Of a stretch of 64,000 nucleotides of DNA, positions 23,852 to 35,914 are shown piece after piece. Positions within the stretch are counted from its first letter, which is position 1. Each line of letters opens with the position of its first letter. This DNA is from Halichoerus grypus. Taxonomy: Eukaryota > Chordata > Mammalia > Carnivora > Phocidae. The stretch is taken from NCBI RefSeq assembly GCF_964656455.1, contig NC_135715.1, positions 161,106,437 to 161,170,436 of the forward strand. The letters run 5' to 3'. The notes under the pieces were generated by a model. The model searched no databases. It was not told the origin of the DNA and saw only the letters and a program-made list of their open reading frames with translations. The translations under genes and the position numbers were made by a program.

Positions 23852-23870
23852 TTTTTTTAATACAAAGCGA

Positions 23871-26730
23871 ACGTTTATTTAGTTGACAATTCCTATAGAT
23901 CTTTAAGCCAAAGAACAGAACTTTGTGTTATGAAAAGAAGGTGTGGAGGGACACCATTGGATCTGTCCCTCATGTAGATGTTCTATATTACTGAAGTCTT
24001 CTCCTTGCCTTTTAAAATACAGTGTAATGCATGCCTTATCCGTCCTTTAGTTGTTGTTGTTGTTTTCTGTTATTGCTGCTTCCTGCCTACCACCCCACTA
24101 CCTTTCCCACACACGCCTAAGCCTTTTCATATCCTGCTTTGGATAACTTATGGAAAGGGATAGAATAGGCATCTCTTTAAGAGAGGCGCTCTCTGATCCA
24201 TGTTTTTACCACCCTTCCAAGATGCAGACCATATTTGAAAGAGGACCAGAAGATATTTTTGGTCTGCTTTTCTGGTGGTGTTTTCCTTGGGAAGAATTCA
24301 GTGAGTTGTTTTGTTTGTCTGTGTGTGTTTCTTTTCTTAATCGATGTTTTTGTATTCTAATGCACCTTACCTAATTTGTTCATTCTCAAATCCTTTGGGT
24401 TCACATGGCTGGGAAGTCAGTAGAGGGTTCCAGTTAATAGCAAGGGCCTTTCGAATGGAGCCTTCTCGGCTGTAGGCTTCACTCTACCTTCTAGGTCAAC
24501 TGAACCAGAGGTCAAATGATTTCCTGAGGTGGCAGTGACTCGGCAGCTCCGGCAGGAATAGACTCCAGCCTGACCCCAGGATGGCCTCAAGCCACTGAAG
24601 CTATTCTTTCTCTCTTTTCGGAGAGGCTAACTTTGGAATCAGATTAGACTGAGAAGCCTTCCTACCCAGCCACTTTGATATTAAACAGTCCCTCAGGGAA
24701 ATGATAAAGGCATTCTAAATACTTCCAACTCCAAGCCTCACTCGCTCCCCCCCCCCACTCGTTTCTCTTCTTTAATTCAGGTGCCTGTTTCCTGGCTTTT
24801 CCTAACCATTGCTTCATTCTTGGGCAGCCATCAAGGCCCAGCAGCCGACTGGACACTGCTGTTTCTCCTTCCCGGCTTCGGCTCTCAGCTTCTGTACTTC
24901 TAAAGCTCCACAGAAACAGTTGTGTTTTTGTTTTATTAACAGGCGTGCTCACATGGCTGGTGTGTGTTGCAAACACGCAGAAGGAACGCCGGTGAGAGTC
25001 CTCACCGGGAGGAGGCGGCCTCGCCACTGCACTCTGCAGAGCATCTTTTAAGATCCTCCTGGGTTTGGAACGTCACAGTGGGTGTGAGGTCATCTTAACC
25101 TGTGAAGATTTGGGCATCAGGGAAGGAAAAAAACAGCGACTTAAAGTCTCTTTAGGTTTATCCAGTTTTTGCTCATAAAATGACACCTTTTAGGTGAAAG
25201 CATGCCTCTTTTTAACACCACACTAATACCGCCTGTTAAGAATGTTTGCTTTTAGAGTAGGTGGAAGGCTCCCAATGGGGTTTTTTGCTCACAAATTAAC
25301 TGCTAAAGGCACTTAGACCCTTGTGTGGGGAGAGCTGCGTGACGGCTCCTATAACTGTGTCCCCTTCTCGTCGTCAGAGCTGCCTCATCCTTCAGGGCGC
25401 TCAAAGATTGAAGAGCGTTGGTCTTTAGTGAGGGAACAAAGCCTGGGTATGAATAAATTACTACCTGCTTTTTTGTAAGTAAAGATAAAAGTGTTCGGTT
25501 TAATTCCTTTCACGTTGGGGTGCGTCCTTACACGGTTGATTCTTACCTAAGAATTTGAGAAGCTCACAGATTTTTAAAGAGGCACATCTTCGCAGAAAAT
25601 ATGAGGGAGACTGTGAAAGGGCATGTGTAGAGTTTAAGGAAAACATTGGCAGCAGTTTGGTGTTAATCCCTAGATAAGGAGCAGAAACACTTGTGAACAT
25701 TTTCTGTAGTTGATAAAACAAAATTATTTACACAATAACCCGACGCAACACCTAAGCTTTTTGAGTAGGTATGTGAGAGATCATGGCAATAAATAAACGT
25801 CCTGTTGACAACGTTTTGCCATTAAAGAAATTTTTAAGCGTGCTTGATAAAAAAAAGTAGTGATATTGGAAATTCTCTGGGTAGAACACTAGTACAGAAG
25901 TTGCGGGTTTGAGCCCTGTAATTATACTGGGAAACTCTCTTCTAACTCCTCTTTAATTTCACTGAAAAGGCAGGTGGCTATTTATAGATGGTATATTTTT
26001 ATATATGTGTATGTGGGTGGTGAATAAGAGTCTGTAGGGCTCCAGGAAATCCTAGAAGGGACCACAAGCACACCAATGTGGACTTCAACAATCCATAGAT
26101 CTGTTCCCTTTTTCTCTTATTTCACCCTTAGTGACATTAAACAGATTTCATAAAACTTGATTCTTCAGCTGTTTCCAGTTTGTGACATTTCTTACATCTG
26201 AATCTGGATTCCTCACATTTATACAAAAATGTGGCACCATTAAAATGTCAAGTCTTTGGTAACCACACATTGTGCATTTTAGTCTCTCTGGTTGGAAAAA
26301 AAAAAAAGTTCAGTCACTTGAAATTTTCTCAATCAGTAAAAAACAGTGGTAGAAAAAAGGAAGTTTGTCCAAGACAATTATTTGTAGTTTAAGTGATCCA
26401 GTTCAAGAAGGACTGCTCAAGCAGTCACTATATCAAAGGAACTCTGACAGGGACTGGAGGGAAACAGATAAAAGTAAGAAAGGCAGTCCCCCTGCAATAA
26501 GTTGTGATGTAGTTCAGGGTGAGGAGGGCGTCCCCCGAGGAGGAATAAGCAACTAATTATATTTCTAGACAGAAATTGGCATGTGTCATTATAGAGGCCC
26601 AAATGCTGTTTGGAATAATATTACTTAACATGTGATGGCATTTACTGTTTTTAAAACCTGCTTTCACATTCATTATTTGACTATCCTCATAATTACTATA
26701 CCAACCCCACGATGTATAATAATTCCTATT
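23871..26730. other. Downstream flank of FZD7, almost repeat-free
   Basis: No coding gene seen. There is a (TTG)n tract near 24,050 and a CpG-richer patch around 24,940-25,030. The absence of SINEs over nearly 3 kb contrasts with the region after 26,700. Confidence 0.5.
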
Positions 26731-27123
26731 TTTAAAAAAGATTTATTTATTTTAGAAAGAGAGAGAATGTGGGGTGGGACAGAAAAGAAAATCTTTTTTT
26801 TTTAAGATTTATTCATTTGAGAGAGAGAGAGAGCAGGGGGAGGGTCAGAGAATCCCAAGCAGACTGCACTCAGTGAGGAGCCCTACGTGGGGCTCCACCT
26901 GGGGCTCCAAGTGGGGCTTGATCTCACAACCCTGAGATCACAACCTGAGCAAAACCAAGAGTCAGAGTCTTAACCGACTGCACCACCCAGACGCCCCAAA
27001 GGAGAAGAAAATCTAAACCAGATTCCACGTGCTGAGCGTGGAGCCCAACGTGGGGCTGGATCTCACAACCCTGAGCCGAAACGAAGAGTCCTAGGCTTAA
27101 CTATAAGCCACCCAAGTGCCCCC
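26731..27123 (-). mobile_element. Old Can-SINE interrupted by a second SINE
   Basis: The reversed tail and GA-rich part lie at 26,731-26,780 and the tRNA-like head at 27,015-27,123. A younger SINE (26,795-26,997) has split it. The outer copy is more diverged, as expected for the older one. Confidence 0.85.
26795..26997 (-). mobile_element. Can-SINE nested in another SINE
   Basis: Complete reversed copy inside the older SINE. Flanked by AGAAAAGAAAATCT (26,781-26,794) and GGAGAAGAAAATCT (27,001-27,014). It has a duplicated 'ggggctcc' block in the body (about 26,885-26,915). Confidence 0.9.
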
Positions 27124-28460
27124 CAGTTCCTAAAGATGAAGAAGCTGAGAGGTTCAGTGAGGTGAAGTGACAGAGGGGGGAAGAAGGAATCAGTCCCATG
27201 TCCTCAGATCCTGAACTCAGTGTACTTCCTATAATATGCCACACAACCTGTCTTGAAAAGTGCTGTGGTAGGAATGACCATTTAATTGCAGGGGCAGGAC
27301 GGCGTCCAGCAAGAACAATTTTCCCAAGAACCCAGATTATCCTACATAGTTTGCGTGCTCTTAGATTGGTTTCTTCACCTCCATGGGCCTTGCTTTCCTC
27401 ATCTGGCGAGGGTGGTGTTTGCGGCAAAGGTCTTCCTCCAGCATCCTGTGATCCCAAGCAGTCAGCAGGAAACAAACTGGCCCACCCACCGATTTGGGGA
27501 TCATCCATAGCTAGTTTGAAATCCCTGACTGGTTGTTTTGTTTTGTTTTCTTTTCTTTTTCCTGCAGGCCAGCATGTCCTACTTTTTAGCCAACCAAGCC
27601 AGGGTGCACTCAGTGAAGGAAAATGAGCTTTACATTGACCTTCACAAGCCCAATTAAAAAAGCAAAATCGTTACTGTGTTATGATATACTGAAGCCAGAA
27701 TATAAGTTTTGGAGTTGTCTAGTTTCTTGAACTGGCTACCATGTCATTCCTTGCTCCTCCTCATTAGCAATTGGGTTCTGCCATCTGTTGATTCATCTTC
27801 CTCAATACCAGAGGGCTGTTAGCACATGGGTCTTGGTTTCTCTCAAAAACCATGTCTCTATCACAACCAGGTTGGCTGCAGTCGTGTTATCTTGGAATTC
27901 CTGTTGCTGGGTATTTCAGTGCCAAATCAACATTTTATATGGCTGAAATAATAGCACAGAGGCTTTTGATTTGAATCAGTTATACCCAGCCAAAAACTTC
28001 AATGCTTCTCTAGGTCATTGTCCCTAAAGTCTTCTTCGGAAGACTTCAAACGAACAAAATTAAATGGAATCTATCACAAGGAACTCAAATATACTTTGGC
28101 TGGGGGTCTACTGCACTTTCCAAAGTCCTTTTAGGAGCTCAGCTCCACCTCTTTTGCATTTAGCTTCCTTTAATGCTTCATACCTGCAAATCTCTCTCTG
28201 TGGCTTGACCCCAGCATCAGATTCAGCTTGGACAGTCAGAAGTTGTCTCTTAGAGATGGGCATTCCAAGATCAAGAAAGGGCATTTAGGAGGCAGAAACA
28301 AAGGCAGGGGGAGATAAAGTTCCATATAGTCCACGAATGAAAAGAAGCTTCTTAGATGATCTAGGGAAGACAACAACCTAATACTGCTCACCTTTAGAAA
28401 ACTTGTTCCCCAAACTTCAACTTGGCCTTAAAGATTCTAGAGGACAATTCAATTATTGGG
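27124..28460. other. Intergenic, no gene seen
   Basis: No recognised gene or repeat apart from (TTTTC/TTTTG)n near 27,535-27,560. Open frames of up to 142 codons have no family resemblance. Confidence 0.5.
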
Positions 28461-28475
28461 AAAAGTATCTTGGGG

Positions 28476-28680
28476 GGAGGGGGTGAGCACCTGGGTGGCT
28501 CAGTCGTTAAGCGTCTGCCTTCAGCTCGGGTCGTGATCCCAGGGTCCTGGGATCGAGCCCTACATGGGGCTCCCTGCTCCACTGGAAGCCTGCTTCTCCC
28601 TCTCCCACTCCCCCTGCTTGTGTTCCCTCGCTCGCTGTGTCTCTCTCTGTCAAATAAATAAATAAAATCTTTTAAAAAAA
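28476..28680 (+). mobile_element. Can-SINE (SINEC), recent
   Basis: Consensus-like copy. The 15-bp duplication AAAAGTATCTTGGGG is perfect at 28,461-28,475 and 28,681-28,695, so the insertion is young. Confidence 0.97.
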
Positions 28681-28695
28681 AAAAGTATCTTGGGG

Positions 28696-29538
28696 AGGAT
28701 ATGGCAGGTCAGGGAATAGGAAATACAGTACCAACAATGAAAGCTTGTGTGGCATAGCTCTGCATCAGTAATATATATATATTTTTTAATTTCTAAAGGA
28801 AAACAAGTGACATGTAAGCTTTAGTTCCAGTTTCCAGATGTGGGCTAGCTAGAAGGAGACGTGGGTGGCAGCTGGCCCCTGAGGTACGGCAGACGTAGAG
28901 AACAAGTCCTTGAGCTAAAATCGTGAGTGTCTTTAGCGCCAGCAAATTGTTTCTTGAGGACTAAGATATGCCAGGTGCAAGGCAGGCCCTGGGTTTAGTG
29001 CACAGACTTCTGGAAGGTGCTGTCCTGACTTAGCCAGAGCTAAGCACACACTCCTAACCTCACTTATTTCCCACCCCAGCCTCTCAAGTGGGGACTGAAC
29101 CAAAAACACCATCCTTGGTGTTTACAAATTATCTTTCTTGCTGCAGCCCTAAAGTACTAACTACAAATGAGCAGCAGTATCTTTCTTTCTTTCTTTTTTT
29201 TTTTTTTGGAGTAGCAGTATCTTGATCACATTCTGAAGATGGGCAATCAGTGAGGCTAAACGCAGCTTGTTCCGTGTCATGAGTAATCACAGGAGGCCAA
29301 TGCTGAAGGTTCCACCCAGATGTCCCAAAGACTCTGAATCTGGTCATCTTTCCCATAAAGCAGTGTGCTTTGAAGATGTGGTATGGCCAGAAGGCAAGGG
29401 ACCCAAGAGGGAAAGGGGAGTGACCAGTGATTTAGACCAGCTTTGTGAAAGGGAGCACGATTGTTTTTTTGTTTTGTTTTGTTTTGTTTTAAAGGGAGCA
29501 CGATTGTACAAATAGGTTGCCAACAGCGGTAAACACTG
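28696..29538. other. Intergenic, no gene seen
   Basis: Simple tracts only: (AT)n at about 28,771-28,785, a CTTT/T-run at 29,180-29,207, (TTTTG)n at 29,465-29,491. No gene. Confidence 0.5.
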
Positions 29539-29552
29539 GCTCTTCCTACTTT

Positions 29553-29748
29553 TTTAAAAAAATATTTTATTTATTTATTTGACAGAGAGAGAGCCCAAGC
29601 ACAAGCAGGGGGAACAACAGGCAGAGTGAGAGCGAGAAGCAGGCTCCCCACAGAGCAGGGAGCCTGATGCGGGGCTCGATCCCAGGACCCTGGGATCATG
29701 ACCTGAGCCAAAAGCAGACGCTTAACCGACTGAGCCACCAAGGCACCC
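29553..29748 (-). mobile_element. Can-SINE (SINEC), recent
   Basis: Reversed copy with the perfect 14-bp target-site duplication GCTCTTCCTACTTT at 29,539-29,552 and 29,749-29,762. Confidence 0.96.
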
Positions 29749-29789
29749 GCTCTTCCTACTTTGTTAATAATGATCATTATCTTTATAAT

Positions 29790-30070
29790 TGCTAACATTT
29801 ATTAAGCATTGACATGCTGAGCTCTGGGTATGATATGGTTATAGTCGTTAAGACAATCTACACAAAGCCTTAACCATAGTACTTGGCATCTAACAAATGT
29901 CAATACATGTCAGCATTATTATTATTAATATATAATTATCTCATTTATTCTTCACAACACCCTATGAGGCGGGTATTATTGTTCCCCATTTTACATACCA
30001 GGAAACTCAGGCTCTGAAAGGTGAGCCACAGAGCAGCAAAATTGGCTGTAGCCTGTGCCCCTAACCAGCA
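29790..30070 (-). repeat. MIR SINE remnants
   Basis: Reversed MIR wording occurs twice: CTAACATTTATTAAGCATTG near 29,792, and CCCTATGAGGCGGGTATTAT then CATTTTACATACCAGGAAAC near 29,962-30,010. Probably one MIR with an insertion or two overlapping copies. Confidence 0.65.
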
Positions 30071-30283
30071 TGCTATAAATATTTACTGAGGCCCTAATGT
30101 CTTCCGTTCTCTATTATTCTTTTTAATTTAATCCAGAATTGAAGCAGGAGTAAGTGAGGAAAATATTTCACATCAGGACTGAATGGAATTGACAAGGGCA
30201 TTTTCAGTGCCAGTCCCCAGGAAATGTGGGGTTTTTGTTTTTGTTTTTTAAGTGAGAAGCAGAAGACTCATAAATGCTGTTTA

Positions 30284-30490
30284 TTTTTTTAATTTTTTTT
30301 TTTAAAGATTTTATTTATTTGACAGAGAGAGAGACAGTGAGAGAGGGATCACAAGCAGAGGGAGGGGGAGAAGGAGAAGCAGGCTTCCTGCTGAACAGGG
30401 AGCCCGACGCAGGGCTCGAGCCCAGGACCCTGGGATCATTACCTGAGCCGAAGGCAGATGCTTAACGACTGAGCCACCCAGGCGACCCTA
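30284..30490 (-). mobile_element. Can-SINE (SINEC)
   Basis: Reversed copy with long T-run. The perfect duplication AAATGCTGTTTA lies at 30,272-30,283 and 30,492-30,503. Confidence 0.95.
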
Positions 30491-30503
30491 AAAATGCTGT
30501 TTA

Positions 30504-33434
30504 AATTCTAGAGGACTGGGTGCTCCCCGTTCTTGCATGCATTTCTACATTGGGGTTCAAGGGCCTGGCAGCAAGAATGAGCCTGGAGAAGTGCTTCCCA
30601 GAAACCACCAGGAGCTGCTTGGAAGGTTGGTTTAAGAGTCCCTCCAGAGATTTCCTCCATTGCTATGGCTTTTGTCCCTACCCATTCCAGCCTGAGGATC
30701 GGGACGTGGACTTAGTGGGAAAGCTCGTGCTGCTTGCAAACCAGGAGCCGGTGAACGTGAGCATGAGGACAACAAACCCCAGCACCATGGAAACCCTCTT
30801 CCTAAAGGCCTATTGAGAGAATCACAAGAACCTTCACAGTATTCTTATCGTATATATCATAGTGGTATTCTCATAATGAGATGGTAATATAATAGGTGTC
30901 CTTTAGTAAGTGCTTACTATATGCAAGTTCTGTGTTAAGCCCTTACATCAACTCACTTAATCCATACAACTTTAGAAGGTGGAAATTCTTCTTCTCATTT
31001 TACAGGCTCTCAATATGGAATTCTGGACTCATTCTGAGCATTAGCATTGAACATGAGCTCAAGAGAGAGCATGTGCAAGCACTCTACTCTAAATACCCTT
31101 TTATTACTGCCATATCCCCACTTTACAGAAGGAACAATTGAGGCACAGAGAGTTTATATGGGCCTTAATGGTGTAGAATGGGGAATATTTTAGGTCTACC
31201 TCCCATTGCAGTGCTCTTTAACAAATAGGAAATGACTTTGGGGGAAAAGTGAAAACAATTCCAGAGAACACGGTTAAGTTTCTCTTCTTTCCACCCCTGG
31301 CTCCAGGAAGTGTGAATTCTGACGCCAACACTCTTTTTGTTGTTGTTCTTTAATAAAAATAAAAAAAATTTTTAATTTAAAAAAACACACTCAAAGAATT
31401 TCACAAGTTCTAACAACAGCAAATCCAGTGCATTTGCAGATAAAGAAGTGTGACATTGCCTTTCTCCTGATGCTGAATGTCTGGGTACCAGAGCCCAGGG
31501 CACCTTCCCCTTCCCCACTTCTGCAGGCTTGCAACATTTGCCAGCAAGATCACTGGATTTCCAACAGAGGGAAGGGTCCAATCAAAGGAGACTTTATGGC
31601 AGAAACTGGTAAATAAGCAGCTCAAAAGGTTTCGCCCAGCACAACTATTTGCTAATCTGCTAATTAAGGTCTGTTAGTTAGCTATGATGGGGATCTAGAG
31701 TCCATTCTTTAGTGTATGGGCCTCGGTGAGCTTACATTGCTTAGAAATTCTGGATTTTCACAGAAAGTCAAGTCATGCATAAAAGAAATGAAAGGTTGGT
31801 GGTGGTGGCGGCGGCAATGATGTGTGTGTGTGTGTGTGCAGACTATTATAAATAAAAGGGGTCTTGTGTACGAGAGACAGTTCAAACTGAACTTTGATGA
31901 TCTATAGGGAGAGAAAATCTAAATGTTAAGGTAAGATCTTTTTCATTTAATCTGTTATTAAAAGACTGTATCTTACATGTGTGTGTCCCCTCTTTGTCTC
32001 TCCCTTTGTCTCTCTCCTTCTCTCTCCTTCATGACGAACCCTGAAATTCCACAGTTACGGCTGCATTTCTCATTGGTAACTTCTGGGGTTCATTCCATGA
32101 GTATTGACATGGATATCAAATGGATGTCCTTCGACACCCTTGCAAAAAGACACATACCAGCCTAAAAGGAGACGATTTAATTTTTAGCAAAAATGAATTC
32201 ATTCTAAGGACAATTTGTTGCCATTTTCATCACCATTTGCACTTAGCAATTTAGCGAATTAGCGAATTAAATTCGTAAATAGCGCACGTTTTAAGGGGAA
32301 GGTCAAGGCCATGTTAATTGGCCCCGGGTACTTCCAGACTCCAACATAGGCTGCATCTGCCAGTGCTTCTTACAGCATCCTTCAAAAGCCAAATGGCTTG
32401 ATAAAGTCAAAAGAACCCCAGAAAATGAGAACAAATGTTCCAAACCAAACGATCCTCTCAAATCACAAAGAAGTTTCATTTTACTGTTAGGACAAGTGGC
32501 TGACAAAAAAGAAGGCTAAACAATAAACTTTCCCGTTCTCCATTCGGGCTCCACTTAGGGGAGCTCCCTCTACAAAAGTGGATTCATCTTTCATGTAAGG
32601 TGGGAATCTATTTCACCGTAAGAGTTAAGTGGAACAGCGAGGAAATTCAGTTAGTTCATCTCTGATGAGAGGAAGGCGACATACAATTCCTCTATTCACT
32701 AAGTGGCTTTTGGTCTACAAGTTGTACAAAATGTTTACTTCAGATAACTAAGTCTCCTTTCAGTGCACACCACCACTATTATGAATTTATAACTGCTCTG
32801 TGTTTGTCTCTCAGGATGGCTCCAATCTGTCCAAGCAGTTCAAGTGGCTACTGAAAAACATCTAAATGCACTCTTTGCTGTCCAATGCTACCTCAGTTGC
32901 CTTTTCTTATTTTTAAGTTATAAAACACAATTTTCTGCCACTGAGAACACCGGGTTTGGACTCTGGCTTATGAATAGAAATACTCAACAGTGTCCACCTC
33001 CAGAGCAGTTACAGCGTATATAGAGGTAAACATTATTATGCCTCTTACTCCCGGCCACTTGATTTAAAAAAATGAAAGGGTTAGCCTTTTGCATAGGATC
33101 AGCCTTCAAGAAAAATTAGAATGGAGCTAGCCTCATTCTCCTCGGGGACACTTCTTTTAACCCAGAGATCTTTCTTACCTGTCACTCTGAACCAAGAAAA
33201 ATGAATCACAAAGATGGAATGCATTTAAAAAAAAAAGAAGAAGAAGAAGAAAGAAAAAAGAAAAAGATCAAAGGGAAAACCCAGCAAGGAAAGAGAGAGA
33301 GCAAGATAGCAAGAGAAAATTCTGAACGCAGCCTTGCTTCTGAGCCCCTGACACCTTGATTCAGTCATTCCTTTGACAAGTATTAGTTGACTTTCCATTG
33401 TTACTCTCATTCCCTGTATCCCAGAGTTCTAATA
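30504..33434. other. Intergenic with MIR fragments, no gene seen
   Basis: Reversed MIR pieces at about 30,895-31,020 and 31,100-31,215. (GGT)n/(GGC)n then (TG)n at 31,797-31,838; CT-rich tract at 31,990-32,030; A/GAA tract at 33,227-33,265. The blocks 31,630-31,700 and 32,170-32,290 are repeat-free and AT-rich with homeodomain-type cores. No gene supported. Confidence 0.45.
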
Positions 33435-33625
33435 AGCGGTAACAGTAATTGAGGATTTTGATGCACCAGGCACATATGTAGAATGTGCTAAGCACTGTAC
33501 ACTTACCCGATTCTCTCCAAACTCTCTGAGATTGATACTATTATCCCCCATTTCCCTAAAGCTGAGATACCAGGAAGTTAAGTAACTTGCCTAAGACCCC
33601 TTCATTTCTATATTGCACTGCATAC
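33435..33625 (-). repeat. MIR SINE remnant
   Basis: Reversed MIR: GAATGTGCTAAGCACTGTAC, ATCCCCCATTTCCCTAAAG, AAGTTAAGTAACTTGCC in order. Confidence 0.75.
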
Positions 33626-33698
33626 CTCTTCCTGCTTTTTTTTTTTTCCAACGCTGACTAAAGAATTGTGGGTATCCATAGAATCAACTGTTTCTTTT

Positions 33699-33868
33699 TT
33701 TTTTTTTTAAGATTTTATTTATTTATTTGACAGAGAGAGACAGTGAGAGAGGGAACACAAGCAGGGGGAGTGGGAGAGGGAGAAGCAGGCTCCCCGCTGA
33801 GCAGGGAGCCCGATGCGGGGCTCAATCCCGAAGGCAGACGCTTAACAACTGAGCCACCTAGGAGCCCC
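33699..33868 (-). mobile_element. Can-SINE with internal deletion
   Basis: Reversed copy missing about 26 bp of the body ('ctcaatcccg' joins directly to 'aaggcagacg'). The duplication AATCAACTGTTTCTTT is perfect at 33,682-33,697 and 33,870-33,885. Confidence 0.95.
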
Positions 33869-33885
33869 AAATCAACTGTTTCTTT

Positions 33886-34859
33886 GAAATATCACTGAAA
33901 CTGTGATTAACTTCTCTTGGGATTGTGAAACACATATATTCCAAGTCATGTGTTCTTTGTGAGTGGGGAATTAGACCCTGCTTTTCCATGACCTATGTTT
34001 AATGAGTTCACCTCACATGACAGGGTATCACAGGAGGATCTCGGTCACCAGTGGGGAAGCTTATAGACTTGTGGAGCCAAAATGGGTTTGAATTTAACCG
34101 ATCTCATTGTGTTCTTACATAAAAGGGGTTGCAGAGAAGCTCAATAAGAATCCCCCTGGGGCAAAGCGGCTCAAGGTCAACATCCAAGTCCAGATGACTC
34201 ACTGCATGTGCTCCTCAAGTATTCACCCTGTATCCAGTCTCCCCCTGAAGATGAGAGATTTGAGAAATGATGACAGATTCTCTAAGTTTGGAGTTGTTTG
34301 GAAAAGATGAGTTAATGGCTCTCTCCAGGCATGAAAAAAGCCACCACTGTTATTCTGATGTGGGGAAATAACTTTGGCTCAGTTGTTGAGTGCAAGGTGC
34401 TAAAATGGTCTAGGGACACAAGAATGTCTCACAGCCAACCTAGGCTCTGTCACCTCCCAGCCTGAGATGTCCCTTTTCCCAACCATGGCATCCTGGGATG
34501 TTGAAAAGCCCACCTATCAACACTGTTGGAAGAATAAGGCAAAGCAGGCATCTCTCTATCTGAGAGCCAGTTAGTTGTAGCTCCCTCTATGAGACTTGCC
34601 TCGGGGAAGAGGGGTTGGTTACAAGGGAAATCCTGCTCTCCCTGCAGTTGTCAGCCTTCCCCTGCAGTCCGGCAGGCTCTGAGTGTGCAAGAGGTATAGC
34701 GGACCCCTTAGACAAGGTCAGTGGCTTGAGATCCAACAGCTGGTCCTATGTATTTTACTCTGCCAGCAACTGCAATTTATCCTTGGCTCTGTCCTCTCCC
34801 TTAACCCCTACAGTTGGCCAACTAACTTGGATTCTAGTTCCTCCCCATGACTACCATCT
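33886..34859. other. Intergenic, no gene seen
   Basis: Unique-looking sequence without recognised gene or repeat. Confidence 0.45.
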
Positions 34860-35008
34860 CTTGCTTAGATCATGATAATGGCCCCCTAACTGGTCTCCTT
34901 GCCTGCATTTTCGTCCCTCCTTCAATTCATCTCCACCCTGTGCCAGAGAGAATCGCAGTAAATGTAATTATGACCATGTCTCTTCTTTGTTTAAAACCAT
35001 AAGTGAAG

Positions 35009-35216
35009 GGGTGCCTGGGTGGCTCAGTTGGTTAAGCGTCTGCCTTCGGCTCAGGTCATGATCCCAGGATCCTGGGATCAAGCCCCACATCAAGTTCCCT
35101 GCTTGGAGGGGAATCTGCTTCTCCCTCTCCCTCTGGCCCTCCCCCCACTTGTGTGCTCTCTTGCTCTCTCATTCTTTCTCAGATAAATAAATATCTTAAA
35201 AAAAAAAAAAAAAACA
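35009..35216 (+). mobile_element. Can-SINE, first of a head-to-tail pair
   Basis: Complete copy with long A-tail. The left duplication AAAACCATAAGTGAAG (34,993-35,008) has no partner directly after this copy. Its partner lies after the second SINE. Confidence 0.95.
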
Positions 35217-35415
35217 GGGCGCCTGGGTGGCTCAGTTGGTTAAGCGACTGCCTTCGGCTCAGGTCATGATCCTGGAGTCCCGGGATCGAGTCCCGCATCG
35301 GGCTCCCTGCTCAGCAGGGAGTCTGCTTCTCCCTCTGACCCTCCCCCCTCTCATGTGCTCTCTCTCATTCTCTCTCTCAAATAAATAAATAAAATCTTTA
35401 AAAAAAAAAAAAAAA
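35217..35415 (+). mobile_element. Can-SINE, second of a head-to-tail pair
   Basis: Second complete copy begins in the A-tail of the first. It belongs to a different subfamily (GCGACTGCC and GATCCTGGAGTCCCGGGATC). The right duplication GAAAACATAAGTGAAG lies at 35,416-35,431. Confidence 0.95.
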
Positions 35416-35914
35416 GAAAACATAAGTGAAGCATGCAAGGCCTTCCATGATTTCTGCCTAGCTCTCCAGTCTCATCTCCCACCATTCCTGCTCTTTGGAG
35501 AGTACTCTGGTAATGATCTATTCACAGTTACCCTACATACTCATGTATCACACAAATGCATTTTTTGATGAAAAGGAGAATCTCTAGCTATTTTGACCAC
35601 AGAAAGTTAATCAAGCTCTGTATTGGATGCACTCCAGCTCTCTTACTTCCTGCAAAAATAGACAGGAATGTGGATTCAGAAGAAAATGAGGGTGAAGGCC
35701 TAGATACCTTCATCATCACCCTGGGACATTCCTACGTCACCCTGGCACAACTAAGGACACCCCAAAAAGAAGGAGCACTACTAGACTAAAAAAAAAATCA
35801 AGCATTAAGTATTATGAGAGCCTAGGCAGTGATTTGTCTTACATTTAACTTCTAGTGCCCAGCACAATATCTAGTACATAGAGATGCTCAGTATACGGGT
35901 TGGTAGTGGCCCCC

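Larger units (their letters stand above)
21767..23870 (+). other. FZD7: FZD7 3' untranslated region
   Basis: About 2.1 kb between the stop codon and the last good polyadenylation signal, similar to the human 3' UTR as I recall it. It is free of SINEs, unlike the intergenic DNA after it, which fits selective constraint. It holds a G-run at 21,841-21,852, a (GAT)n tract at 21,999-22,036, and an AT-rich, repeat-free second half. Confidence 0.8.
34860..35530 (+). repeat. L2 fragment split by a SINE pair
   Basis: L2 wording CCCCCTAACTGGTCTCCTTG near 34,883 and CAAGGCCTTCCATGATTTCT near 35,437 lie on either side of the SINE pair 35,009-35,415, in consistent order. Confidence 0.7.

Noticed and set aside
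27198..27626. 142-codon plus-strand frame
   Set aside because: Overlapped by an almost equally long frame on the other strand; no domain or conservation signal visible.
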